64,000 bases of DNA from NCBI RefSeq assembly GCF_004114375.1, contig NZ_CP034692.1, forward strand, positions 62,001 to 126,000, read 5' to 3'. The notes under the pieces are model-generated. The model did not search any database, was not told where the DNA came from, and was given only the letters and a program-made list of their open reading frames with translations. Source of the DNA: Halorubrum sp. BOL3-1 (lineage in GTDB: Archaea; Halobacteriota; Halobacteria; Halobacteriales; Haloferacaceae). Each line of letters begins with the position of its first letter. Position 1 is the first letter of the stretch. Below, one piece after another: positions 8,799 through 15,789 of this stretch. Made by a program: the position numbers and the translations under genes.

Positions 8799-9719
8799 AT
8801 GGCCGAGCCGATCCTGAAGTGGGCCGGCGGGAAACGGCAGCTGCTCGACGAGCTGTACGCCCGGTTCCCGTCCTCCTTCGGCCGGTACCACGAGCCGTTC
8901 GTCGGCGGCGGCGCCGTCTTCTTCGACCTCGAACCGGCCCGCGGGACGGTCAACGACGCGAACCCGCGGCTGGTGAACTTCTACGAGCAGGTCCGCGACC
9001 GCCCCGACGAACTGATCGCGCGGCTGGCGGCGTTCGACGACCCCGAGAGCGATCCCGACCCCGACCTCCCGTACGCCGAGGAGACCGCCCGCGGCCGCGA
9101 CGTGGACGCCTACTACTACCAGCAGCGCGCGCGGTTCAACCGTCGCCCGTACGAGGGGGCGTTCGACCCGCTGGAGGAGGCCGCGCTGCTCCTCTACCTC
9201 AACCGCACCTGCTACAACGGGCTCTACCGCGAGAACGCCGACGGCGGGTTCAACGTCCCGATCGGTCGGTACGCCGACCCGAACTGGGTACAGCGCGACC
9301 GGATCCGGCGCGCGAGCGACCTGCTCGCAGACGCCGAGATCCGCAACGGCGACTTCGCGTACGTCCTCGACGCCGCCGAGCCGGGCGATCTGGTCTACTT
9401 CGACCCGCCCTACGAGCCGATGAGCGCGACCGCGAGCTTCAACGAGTACAGCGCGTCGGGGTTCGACCGCGAGGACCAGCGCCGCCTGCTCGACGTCGCG
9501 GGCGAACTCGACGACGCCGGGGCGTGGGTCGTGCTCTCGAACAGCGGCGTCATGTACGACGCCTACGCCGAGGCGGGGTTCCGCGTCGACCGCGAGGACG
9601 CGGCCCGCGCGATCAACAGCGACGCCGACAACCGAGACGCCGTCGACGAGATCGTCGCGACGAACGTTCCGCCCGCGGAGCGCCGCGAGGCCGGTCAGCG
9701 GGAGCTATCCGGCTTCTGA
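8799..9719 (+). CDS. dam: Solitary DNA adenine methylase (Dam/D12 class)
   Basis: N6-adenine DNA methyltransferase. The 306-residue protein begins with the class alpha motif I ILKWAGGKRQLL and PFVGGGAVFF. It contains LYLNRTCYNGLYR, and the catalytic motif IV is DLVYFDPPYEPM. All motifs are present, so it is likely active. No restriction endonuclease gene is adjacent (neighbours are a small regulator and UspA), so it looks like an orphan methylase. Start ATG 8799; a TTTAT box is at about 8766. Confidence 0.92.
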   Translation: MAEPILKWAGGKRQLLDELYARFPSSFGRYHEPFVGGGAVFFDLEPARGTVNDANPRLVNFYEQVRDRPDELIARLAAFDDPESDPDPDLPYAEETARGRDVDAYYYQQRARFNRRPYEGAFDPLEEAALLLYLNRTCYNGLYRENADGGFNVPIGRYADPNWVQRDRIRRASDLLADAEIRNGDFAYVLDAAEPGDLVYFDPPYEPMSATASFNEYSASGFDREDQRRLLDVAGELDDAGAWVVLSNSGVMYDAYAEAGFRVDREDAARAINSDADNRDAVDEIVATNVPPAERREAGQRELSGF

Positions 9720-9792
9720 ATCGACCGACCGCCGCGGTGCCGGAAGGCGCGTTGGGGCGGGCTTTTTGACCTCCCCCGCCGACGGGTGGAGT

Positions 9793-10242
9793 ATGACCGA
9801 TCTCGACATCGACCTCGTCCTCGTGCCCGTCGACGGCAGCGAGGAGGCACACGAGGCGGTCGATTACGCCATCGCGGTCGCGACCGAGTACAACGCGAGC
9901 GTCCACGCGCTGTACGTGCTCGACGAGGAGGTCGTCCGCGCCATCGACCACGGCGTGGTCGACGAGAGCGAGGTGGCCGACGACTCCGAGGCGTTTACCG
10001 AGTCCGTCGCCCGCCGCGCGGAGACCGCCGGGGTGCCCCACAGCAACTCGATCGCGTACGGCTTCTCCACCTCGGTGAAGACGGTTCACCCCGGGAGCGT
10101 CGTCCTCGACACCGCCGAGGAGCTGGCGTCCGACTTCATCGTCGTCCCGCGCGAGCCGGTCTCCGGCGACCCCGGCGAGGTGCTGGGGAAGGCCGCCGAG
10201 TACGTCCTGTTGTACGCGAGCCAGCCCGTGCTGTCCGTCTGA
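9793..10242 (+). CDS. Universal stress protein (UspA family)
   Basis: 149 residues. The N-terminal strand DLVLVPVDGSEEAHEAVDYA and the C-terminal GEVLGKAAEYVLLYASQPVLSV are typical UspA. The usual ATP-binding G-x2-G-x9-G-S is partly degenerate (REPVSGDPGEVLGKAAEYV), so nucleotide binding is uncertain. Its TGA overlaps the ATG of the DUF63 gene (TGATG), indicating translational coupling. Confidence 0.85.
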   Translation: MTDLDIDLVLVPVDGSEEAHEAVDYAIAVATEYNASVHALYVLDEEVVRAIDHGVVDESEVADDSEAFTESVARRAETAGVPHSNSIAYGFSTSVKTVHPGSVVLDTAEELASDFIVVPREPVSGDPGEVLGKAAEYVLLYASQPVLSV

Positions 10243-11051
10243 TGGTCGGCGGCCTCCTCCCGGCTGGGACGACCCTCCCGCCCGCGCCGTACCTCCTCGT
10301 CGTCCTGCTCGCGACCGGCGGGGTCGCCGCCGCGCTCCGCCGCCGGCGCCCCCGGGTCACCGGCCGGCGCGTGCTCGCGCTCGCCCCGTGGATGGCGCTC
10401 GGCTCCGCGGTTCACGTCCTCCACGTCGTCGACGCGCTCCCGCCGGTCTTCGCCCCCCTCGCCGGCTCGCCGGCCGTCTACCTCACGGTGGGGTCGCTGG
10501 CGGGCGCCGCGTGGCTCGCCGTCGACGCCGCCCGCCCGGACCGCGTCGCGGCGACCCTCGCGGCCGCCGGCGCGCTCCTCCTCGTCCCCGTCGTCGCGGT
10601 CGCGGTCGGAACGGGCCTCTCTCCCGCCGGCGCGCGCTGGTCGGCGGTCGCGATCGCGCTCGCCGTCCCGATCGCTGGCGCCGCCTGGGTCGGCCTGACG
10701 CGGCTCCGACCCGCGGCCGCGGTCACCGGCGGCGTCGGCGCCCTCGCGGTGTTCGGTCACGCGCTCGACGGCGTCTCGACCGCGGTGGGGACGACCCATC
10801 TCGGCTTCGGCGAGCGCACGCCACTCTCGCGGTTCCTGTTGGAACTCGGCGGGGTCCCGCCCGTGCCGGTGCTGGGAGAGGGGTGGCTGTTCCTCCTCGT
10901 CAAGATCGCGGTCGCGACCGCGGTGACGTGGCTGTTCGCGGCGTACGTCCGCGAGACGCCGGCGGAGGGGTACCTCCTTCTCGGGTTCGTCGCGGCGATG
11001 GGACTCGGCCCGGCCGCGCACAACCTGCTGCTGTTCTCCGTGGCGGCGTAA
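10242..11051 (+). CDS. DUF63 integral membrane protein
   Basis: 269 residues with about eight hydrophobic helices. Landmark segments are GSAVHVLHVVDALPPVF near residue 50 and FGHALDGVSTAVGTTHLGFGE around residue 165, both characteristic of the archaeal DUF63 family. Function is unknown. It is translationally coupled to uspA by stop/start overlap. Confidence 0.83.
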   Translation: MVGGLLPAGTTLPPAPYLLVVLLATGGVAAALRRRRPRVTGRRVLALAPWMALGSAVHVLHVVDALPPVFAPLAGSPAVYLTVGSLAGAAWLAVDAARPDRVAATLAAAGALLLVPVVAVAVGTGLSPAGARWSAVAIALAVPIAGAAWVGLTRLRPAAAVTGGVGALAVFGHALDGVSTAVGTTHLGFGERTPLSRFLLELGGVPPVPVLGEGWLFLLVKIAVATAVTWLFAAYVRETPAEGYLLLGFVAAMGLGPAAHNLLLFSVAA

Positions 11052-11068
11052 CGGACCGAAAGGCGGCG

Positions 11069-11551
11069 TCACAGGACGGCGATCGCGAACGCGACCGTGA
11101 CGGCGCCCAACAGGACCGCTTGGACGAACGCGCTGGCGAGGACGCCGACGGCCGCGTACGCCGCCTGCCGGGCTGCGACGCGCGGCTCGGCGCCGTTCCC
11201 GTACAGGGCGGCGAGGAAGACGGTGCCGCACAGCCCGACGACGAGACCGATCGGCCCGAGCGGGAGCAGCAGCGCGACGCCGACCAGCGTGCCGGCGACG
11301 ACGCTCCGCGTCGACGCGCCGCCGAGCCGACCGGAGACCATGCCCGACAACAGGTCCACGGCCGACGCCAGAAGCGAGACGAGGACGAGCGCGAGCAGCA
11401 CCGCGAAACCCGGCTCGGTGAAGCCAACAGCGTACGCGTAGCCGACGACGGTCAGCGCCGCAAGGACGCCGCTCGGCACGAACGGGACGAACGCGCTGGC
11501 CGTCCAGACGACGAGCAGCGCGATCGACAGTTCGGCGGCTGGGAAGGGCAT
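11069..11551 (-). CDS. DUF456-like membrane protein
   Basis: 160 residues, almost entirely hydrophobic with four to five helices and the glycine-rich cytoplasmic turn SGRLGGASTRSVVAGTLVG followed by LGPIGLVVG, as in DUF456 proteins. Function unknown. Convergent with the DUF63 gene, with an 18-bp gap. Confidence 0.72.
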   Translation of the reverse strand: MPFPAAELSIALLVVWTASAFVPFVPSGVLAALTVVGYAYAVGFTEPGFAVLLALVLVSLLASAVDLLSGMVSGRLGGASTRSVVAGTLVGVALLLPLGPIGLVVGLCGTVFLAALYGNGAEPRVAARQAAYAAVGVLASAFVQAVLLGAVTVAFAIAVL

Positions 11552-11651
11552 ACGATGGTAACGTCGCGCGCACTCAAAACGGTTTACTTGAACGGATCGG
11601 CAGCGACAAGCCCGAGCGGGTCGGCCGTGCTGAACTCGGACCGACCGGCGC

Positions 11652-12233
11652 TCAGTCCTCTTCCTCGACGACCTCAGGGTCCTCGATGGCCGACTGGAGG
11701 GAGTCGAGTCCGTTGACCCACTCGGAGACCAGTCCGTACTCGAGGTCCTCGACGAGTTCGATGTCGAGCGGCTCGCCGTCGATGACGCGCGTGCCGGCCT
11801 GGACGACGTAGCCGAGCGCGGCGTCGAGGTCGTCGCCCTCCTCGGCCTCGGCCGCCGCGCGCACGAACTCGCTCACGTCGCCCTCGACGACGCCGCCGAC
11901 GACGTACTCCTCGGCCGCGTAGAAGACGGGGACGAGCGAGGTCTGGACGCCGTCGATCAGCATCACCTTGTCCTCGTCGTCGAACTCGACGTCTGCGAGG
12001 ACGATGTCGCGGATGTCGCGGACCTCCTCGACCGCGCGGTCCTCGTCGATGCGCCCCTCGTCGAACGCGGTGAGGACCTTCACCATCGCGATCGCCGCGT
12101 CGTCTTGGAGGTTCAGGAGAAGCCGCGCCGAGTCCTCGTTTTCGGGATCGAGTTCCTCCTCGCCCAGCCTATCGAGCCAGTTCTGCCAGCGTTCGTCGGT
12201 ATAGAACGTTTCAACGGCGTCGTCGTCGGTCAT
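11652..12233 (-). CDS. DUF2150 family protein
   Basis: 193 acidic residues beginning MTDDDAVETFYTDERWQNWL. The pattern LLLNLQDDAAIAMVKVL followed by VEEVRDIRDIVLADVEFDD is typical of the archaea-restricted DUF2150 family. Cytosolic, function unknown. Start taken at ATG 12233 rather than the upstream candidate at 12260. Confidence 0.8.
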   Translation of the reverse strand: MTDDDAVETFYTDERWQNWLDRLGEEELDPENEDSARLLLNLQDDAAIAMVKVLTAFDEGRIDEDRAVEEVRDIRDIVLADVEFDDEDKVMLIDGVQTSLVPVFYAAEEYVVGGVVEGDVSEFVRAAAEAEEGDDLDAALGYVVQAGTRVIDGEPLDIELVEDLEYGLVSEWVNGLDSLQSAIEDPEVVEEED

Positions 12234-12318
12234 GTCCCGTACGTCGCCCGGACTACTCAAATGCCTTTCCTATCGATCGCCGCCCGAGACCGCGTCTCAC
12301 CCGGCTCGACGCCGGAAA

Positions 12319-13176
12319 TCACCGCGTGCGGTCGAGCGTCGCCTCGGTGTCGATCCCGTACACGTCCCGGGGCGTCTCGACGTGCGCCCGCCGGACCGCC
12401 TCGTCGCGTCCCTCCTCCAACATCCAGCGGACCCGTCGCGGGACGGTCTTCGGCCCGAGTACCATCCCCGGCCGGTCGGGGTCGTCGACGTAGTCCGTCT
12501 CCATCAGGAACGGCTCGCCCGCCTCGGCGGCGCGCTCCAGCCGCTCTTTGTCGCTCATCACGCTCGGGGTGACGCCCGCCAACTCGCCCGCGGCGTAGTG
12601 TTTGACGACGCGCGAGGGGTCGAGACCGACCGCCTTCGCGACCGCGGCGAGGCCGGTCAGGTCCTCGCTGGCCTCGGTGTGGAGCTGGACCGCGCAGTCG
12701 ACGTCGGTCCCGAGCTCGAACGCGCGCCGCGTCACCGCGTTCGACGCCTCCCAGACCTCGTCGGTCACGTCGTAGTGCGGCCGGCCGGACTTCAGCGCGA
12801 GCGCGTCGCCGTCGGCGACGTACTCGCTCGCGACCGCCAGCCCGCCGCGCATGAGGTCGCGGGCCTCGTCGGGCGAGAAGCCGCGCTCGTCGACCAGTCG
12901 GCTGATTAGGCCCGGGTGGACGCCGAGGACGGGCCACGCGCGCCCCGGGAGGGCGTCGTCCGCGGCCGCGACCGTCTCCAGCGTCTCCTCGAAGACGGCC
13001 CGGAAGTCCTCCGGCTCGTCGGGTTCGACGCCGAGCAGCCACGAGGGTTTGTTCACCACGAGCAGGTGGGTGCCGCCGAGCCGGACGAACTCCTCGACGG
13101 CCTCGGTCCCGCGACCGTGACGGGGGTCGAGGTGGAGGTGGTCGTCGAGCACGGGCGTGCCCAGATCCGCTGTCAT
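12319..13176 (-). CDS. TatD-related metal-dependent hydrolase
   Basis: 285 residues with a TIM-barrel amidohydrolase pattern. DDHLHLDP near the N-terminus supplies the HxH metal ligands. WPVLGVHPGL, CAVQLHTEA, RVVKHYAAGEL and FLMETDYVDDP give the later ligands in TatD order. TatD proteins are Mg-dependent DNases or metal hydrolases; haloarchaeal members are uncharacterised. ATG 13176 is preferred over a GTG two codons upstream. Confidence 0.87.
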   Translation of the reverse strand: MTADLGTPVLDDHLHLDPRHGRGTEAVEEFVRLGGTHLLVVNKPSWLLGVEPDEPEDFRAVFEETLETVAAADDALPGRAWPVLGVHPGLISRLVDERGFSPDEARDLMRGGLAVASEYVADGDALALKSGRPHYDVTDEVWEASNAVTRRAFELGTDVDCAVQLHTEASEDLTGLAAVAKAVGLDPSRVVKHYAAGELAGVTPSVMSDKERLERAAEAGEPFLMETDYVDDPDRPGMVLGPKTVPRRVRWMLEEGRDEAVRRAHVETPRDVYGIDTEATLDRTR

Positions 13177-13216
13177 GGACACGCCTTCGGTCGCCCCCGG
13201 TTAGAAGGATCGGTCC

Positions 13217-13474
13217 TCAGTCGTCGTCGGCCTCGGCGGCCCCGACGGCGTCGCGGTCGGCGCCGTCATCCTCCGCGGCCCGTGGCACGGTCACGTCGGC
13301 GAGACCGGACTCGATCTCGTCGCGCCGGCCCTCGAACTGCCCGGGCAACACCGGGCGCTCGCCCGGCGCGTCGAGCGGCTCGTCGCTCGCGTACCCGAGG
13401 TCTCCGGTGGCCAGCTCGAAGAGGGCGGTATCGTGCTGTTCCGTCCAACCGGCCGTGACCGAAATCGACGACAC
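13217..13474 (-). CDS. Small acidic hypothetical protein
   Basis: 85 residues from GTG 13474, acidic with a low-complexity Asp/Ala tail. It lies 41 bp upstream of the TatD gene on the same strand. No family recognised. A TTTATA box is only about 10 bp upstream of the GTG, which is too close for a leaderless start, so the true start could be internal or the gene could be spurious. Confidence 0.42.
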   Translation of the reverse strand: MSSISVTAGWTEQHDTALFELATGDLGYASDEPLDAPGERPVLPGQFEGRRDEIESGLADVTVPRAAEDDGADRDAVGAAEADDD

Positions 13475-13942
13475 CTATAAACACAGGCGGTGGCGCGTGC
13501 CTGCGAGCGACCGCCACCGGCGGCCGCGAGACAGCACGCGCGAGGGAGTCGGCCGCCGGAGCGAAGCGACGGCGGCCGACGAGGCTGGGGAGGCGTGAGG
13601 TGCGGTGCTGTGGCGGGGCGGGACTCGAAGGGGCAGTCGCGAGGCGGGCAGAGGCGACGTAAGGACCGCAATAAAAGAGCGACAGCGACTGAGTGAGGAC
13701 CGTGGTTCGAGACGCCTCTGGCGTCTCGTCATCACGAAAATCTTCGATTTTCGAACGACAGCGAGCGTCTGTCCGCCTCGCGGCTGGGGCTTCGGCGGTG
13801 TTCGCGTCGGTCTGCGATTTATAAATAGATCCACTCTTGTACAGCCGAGTGACTGGGGCTTCGGCGGTGTCCGTGCCGGTCGGCTGTTTATAAACAGAAA
13901 CGTACAACCGAGCGGGCGAGCCGTTGCCGGTCTACGCGTGAA
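13475..13942. other. Repeat-bearing intergenic region
   Basis: 468 bp without a convincing gene. Open frames on the minus strand here are Arg/Ala/Pro-rich and look like the spurious proteins that haloarchaeal intergenic repeats generate. The right part holds the two-copy 69-bp repeat at 13784-13921. Confidence 0.55.
13784..13921. repeat. Two imperfect 69-bp direct repeats
   Basis: CTGGGGCTTCGGCGGTG occurs at 13784-13800 and again at 13853-13869. Each copy continues with a variable GTCGG stretch, a TTATAAA(T/C)AGA box and a GTACA(G/A)CCGAG tail, giving a 69-bp period. Each unit carries a TATA-like core, so this may be duplicated promoter-type DNA. Confidence 0.65.
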
Positions 13943-14827
13943 TCAGCGCGCCCGCCCCATCCCTCGTTCGATCCGGCGCCGGAGCGCCTCCAGGCGGTCA
14001 CCGACCGCGGCGACGGCCGCGAGGACCGGGTACGTGACGTCGAGGTCCTGATAACAGTACGCCGGCAGGTCGAGGTCGTCGCTCAGTGCGAGCCGACGCT
14101 CGTGGTCCGCGAGGGCGCGCTGGCGGCGGGCCGCGATCCGGTCACAGTCCTCGCGGAGGGCCTCGGTCCGGGTCCGGCAGGCGTCGAGCGCGCCGAAGTC
14201 TGCGGCGTCGGTCCCCCCTCCTGCGCCGGCCGTCTCCCGCTCACCGTCACCGCCGAGTTCGTCCTCGATCGCCTCGATCTCCGTCCGGATCGGGTCGAGC
14301 CCGGACCGCGCGCGCTCGACCGACTCGATCTCCGACTCCAGCGCGTCGAGGAACGCCTCGCGCTCTTGGACCGCGGTCTCGGCCGCGCTCAGCAGCGAGC
14401 GCTTGTACTCCTCGTGGAAGCAGTTCGTGCGGGTGAGCACGTACGCGATCTCGGGACCGAACTCCGCGGCGACGCTCCGCTCGTAGGTGTCGTCGTACTC
14501 CGCCTCGTAGTGCGGGACCGACATCACCGTCGATCGGTACGCGTCTCGCACCGCGACGAGCCGGGAGCCGGCGGGCGTCGTCGCGCCGCCGACACCGACG
14601 GAACCGTCCATCGTCCCCCCGAACGCGCCGCCCGCGCCGGCGAGTCCGCCGCCCTCCGAGACGTCCGCCGGGTCGGTGCTCCCGCTCTCGTCCGGGATCG
14701 ACGACACGCGCCCGCGGAACGCCCGGAACGCCTCCCGCTCGTCGACTACCCGGCGCCGCTCGACCCGGAGCGTCTCCCGCGCCGCCCGGATCGGGTCGCT
14801 CCCTTCGTCCGCGTGAGTCGCTGCCAT
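13943..14827 (-). CDS. Haloarchaeal coiled-coil hypothetical protein
   Basis: 294 residues. The N-terminal 45 residues (RAARETLRVERRRVVDEREA) and residues about 150-230 are rich in heptad-like Glu/Arg/Leu and likely form coiled coils. A Gly/Ser-rich linker (about residues 60-85) sits between. The C-terminal DLPAYCYQDLDVTYPVLAAV is the most conserved-looking part; this layout resembles proteins annotated as DUF7260. Function unknown. Confidence 0.68.
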   Translation of the reverse strand: MAATHADEGSDPIRAARETLRVERRRVVDEREAFRAFRGRVSSIPDESGSTDPADVSEGGGLAGAGGAFGGTMDGSVGVGGATTPAGSRLVAVRDAYRSTVMSVPHYEAEYDDTYERSVAAEFGPEIAYVLTRTNCFHEEYKRSLLSAAETAVQEREAFLDALESEIESVERARSGLDPIRTEIEAIEDELGGDGERETAGAGGGTDAADFGALDACRTRTEALREDCDRIAARRQRALADHERRLALSDDLDLPAYCYQDLDVTYPVLAAVAAVGDRLEALRRRIERGMGRAR

Positions 14828-14997
14828 ACGCCGCGGCTCGCGGCGACCTCACGTAAGCGCTTATATGAGGGGTATCACGGACGGCCGAGCGGCCCGGACC
14901 GCTCCGGAGCGGTATATATATTCGACCCCACGCTCTCGGGAGCCGTTCGCGGGCGCCGGTGGCCAGTGATTTTATCCGCGCGCCAGCGACGGTGCGT

Positions 14998-15363
14998 ATG
15001 GAGAAGGTCGCGCTCGCAGAGGCGTTCGACTCGTTCGACGAGACGTGGTCGCCGCGGCTCGCCGGCGAACTCAACGGGCAGGCGGTCAAGCTCGCGAAGG
15101 CGGACGGGGAGTTCGTCTGTCACCGACACGAGGAGGCCGACGAGCTGTTCCTCGTCCGCGACGGGCGGCTCCGGATCGAGTTCCGCGAGGCGGCGGACAC
15201 AGTCCTGGATCCGGGCGAGTTCGCGATCGTCCCGCGCGGGACCGAACACCGCCCCGTCGCGGAACCGGAGGCGGAGATCATGCTGTTCGAGCCGAGCGAG
15301 ACGCGCAACACGGGGAACGTCGAGACCGACGAGACCGTGACCGACCCGGAGCGGTTGGACTGA
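14998..15363 (+). CDS. Cupin-domain protein
   Basis: 121 residues forming a single cupin. The first motif is CHRHEEADELFLVRDGRLRI (metal-binding H-x-H and E), and the second is LDPGEFAIVPRGTEHRPVAE with a final His. All four expected metal ligands are present. Function within this broad family cannot be fixed. The TTTTATCC box at about 14969 is correctly placed for ATG 14998. Confidence 0.85.
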   Translation: MEKVALAEAFDSFDETWSPRLAGELNGQAVKLAKADGEFVCHRHEEADELFLVRDGRLRIEFREAADTVLDPGEFAIVPRGTEHRPVAEPEAEIMLFEPSETRNTGNVETDETVTDPERLD

Positions 15364-15375
15364 GCCGGTCCGGCC

Positions 15376-15453
15376 GGAGCGAAATCCCCCAGAACCGGCT
15401 ACGCCGACCCGTCAGGAGCGAAATCCCCCAGAACCGGCTACGCCGACCCGTCA
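15376..15453. repeat. Perfect 39-bp tandem duplication
   Basis: Units 15376-15414 and 15415-15453 are identical, beginning GGAGCGAAATCCCCC and ending ACCCGTCA. The second copy's TCA is the stop codon of the leftward gene ending at 15451. So the duplication lies in the short convergent 3' spacer. Confidence 0.9.
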
Positions 15454-15789
15454 GGGGACGACGGCCCGGGCGAGCGATCCGAGAAGCGGCAGCCCGAGAC
15501 CGGCACCGACGGTGACGTAGACGACCGGACGCATCCCCGGCACGGCGGCGGCCGCGGGACCGATCGACCCCGCGAACGCCGCGAGTGCGACCACGCCGGC
15601 ACCGACCGCGTACGCGACACCTCGGCGGACTGTCGGCGCCACGAGCGAGGCGAGCGCGCCCGCGGCGATCAGCCCGAGCCAGTGGACCGACGCGAGTGCG
15701 ACGCCGACGCCGACCGCGGCGGCGAGCGCGGCGGCGTGCGGTCGCGGCTCCGTTCTGACGCGGTCGAGGAGGGGCGGCGAGTCGCTCAT
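15451..15789 (-). CDS. Hydrophobic small membrane protein
   Basis: 112 residues with three to four Ala/Val/Gly-rich helices after a 20-residue charged N-terminus. No family recognised. Its ATG (15787-15789) overlaps the stop of the penicillin-acylase gene, so the pair is translationally coupled. Confidence 0.65.
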   Translation of the reverse strand: MSDSPPLLDRVRTEPRPHAAALAAAVGVGVALASVHWLGLIAAGALASLVAPTVRRGVAYAVGAGVVALAAFAGSIGPAAAAVPGMRPVVYVTVGAGLGLPLLGSLARAVVP

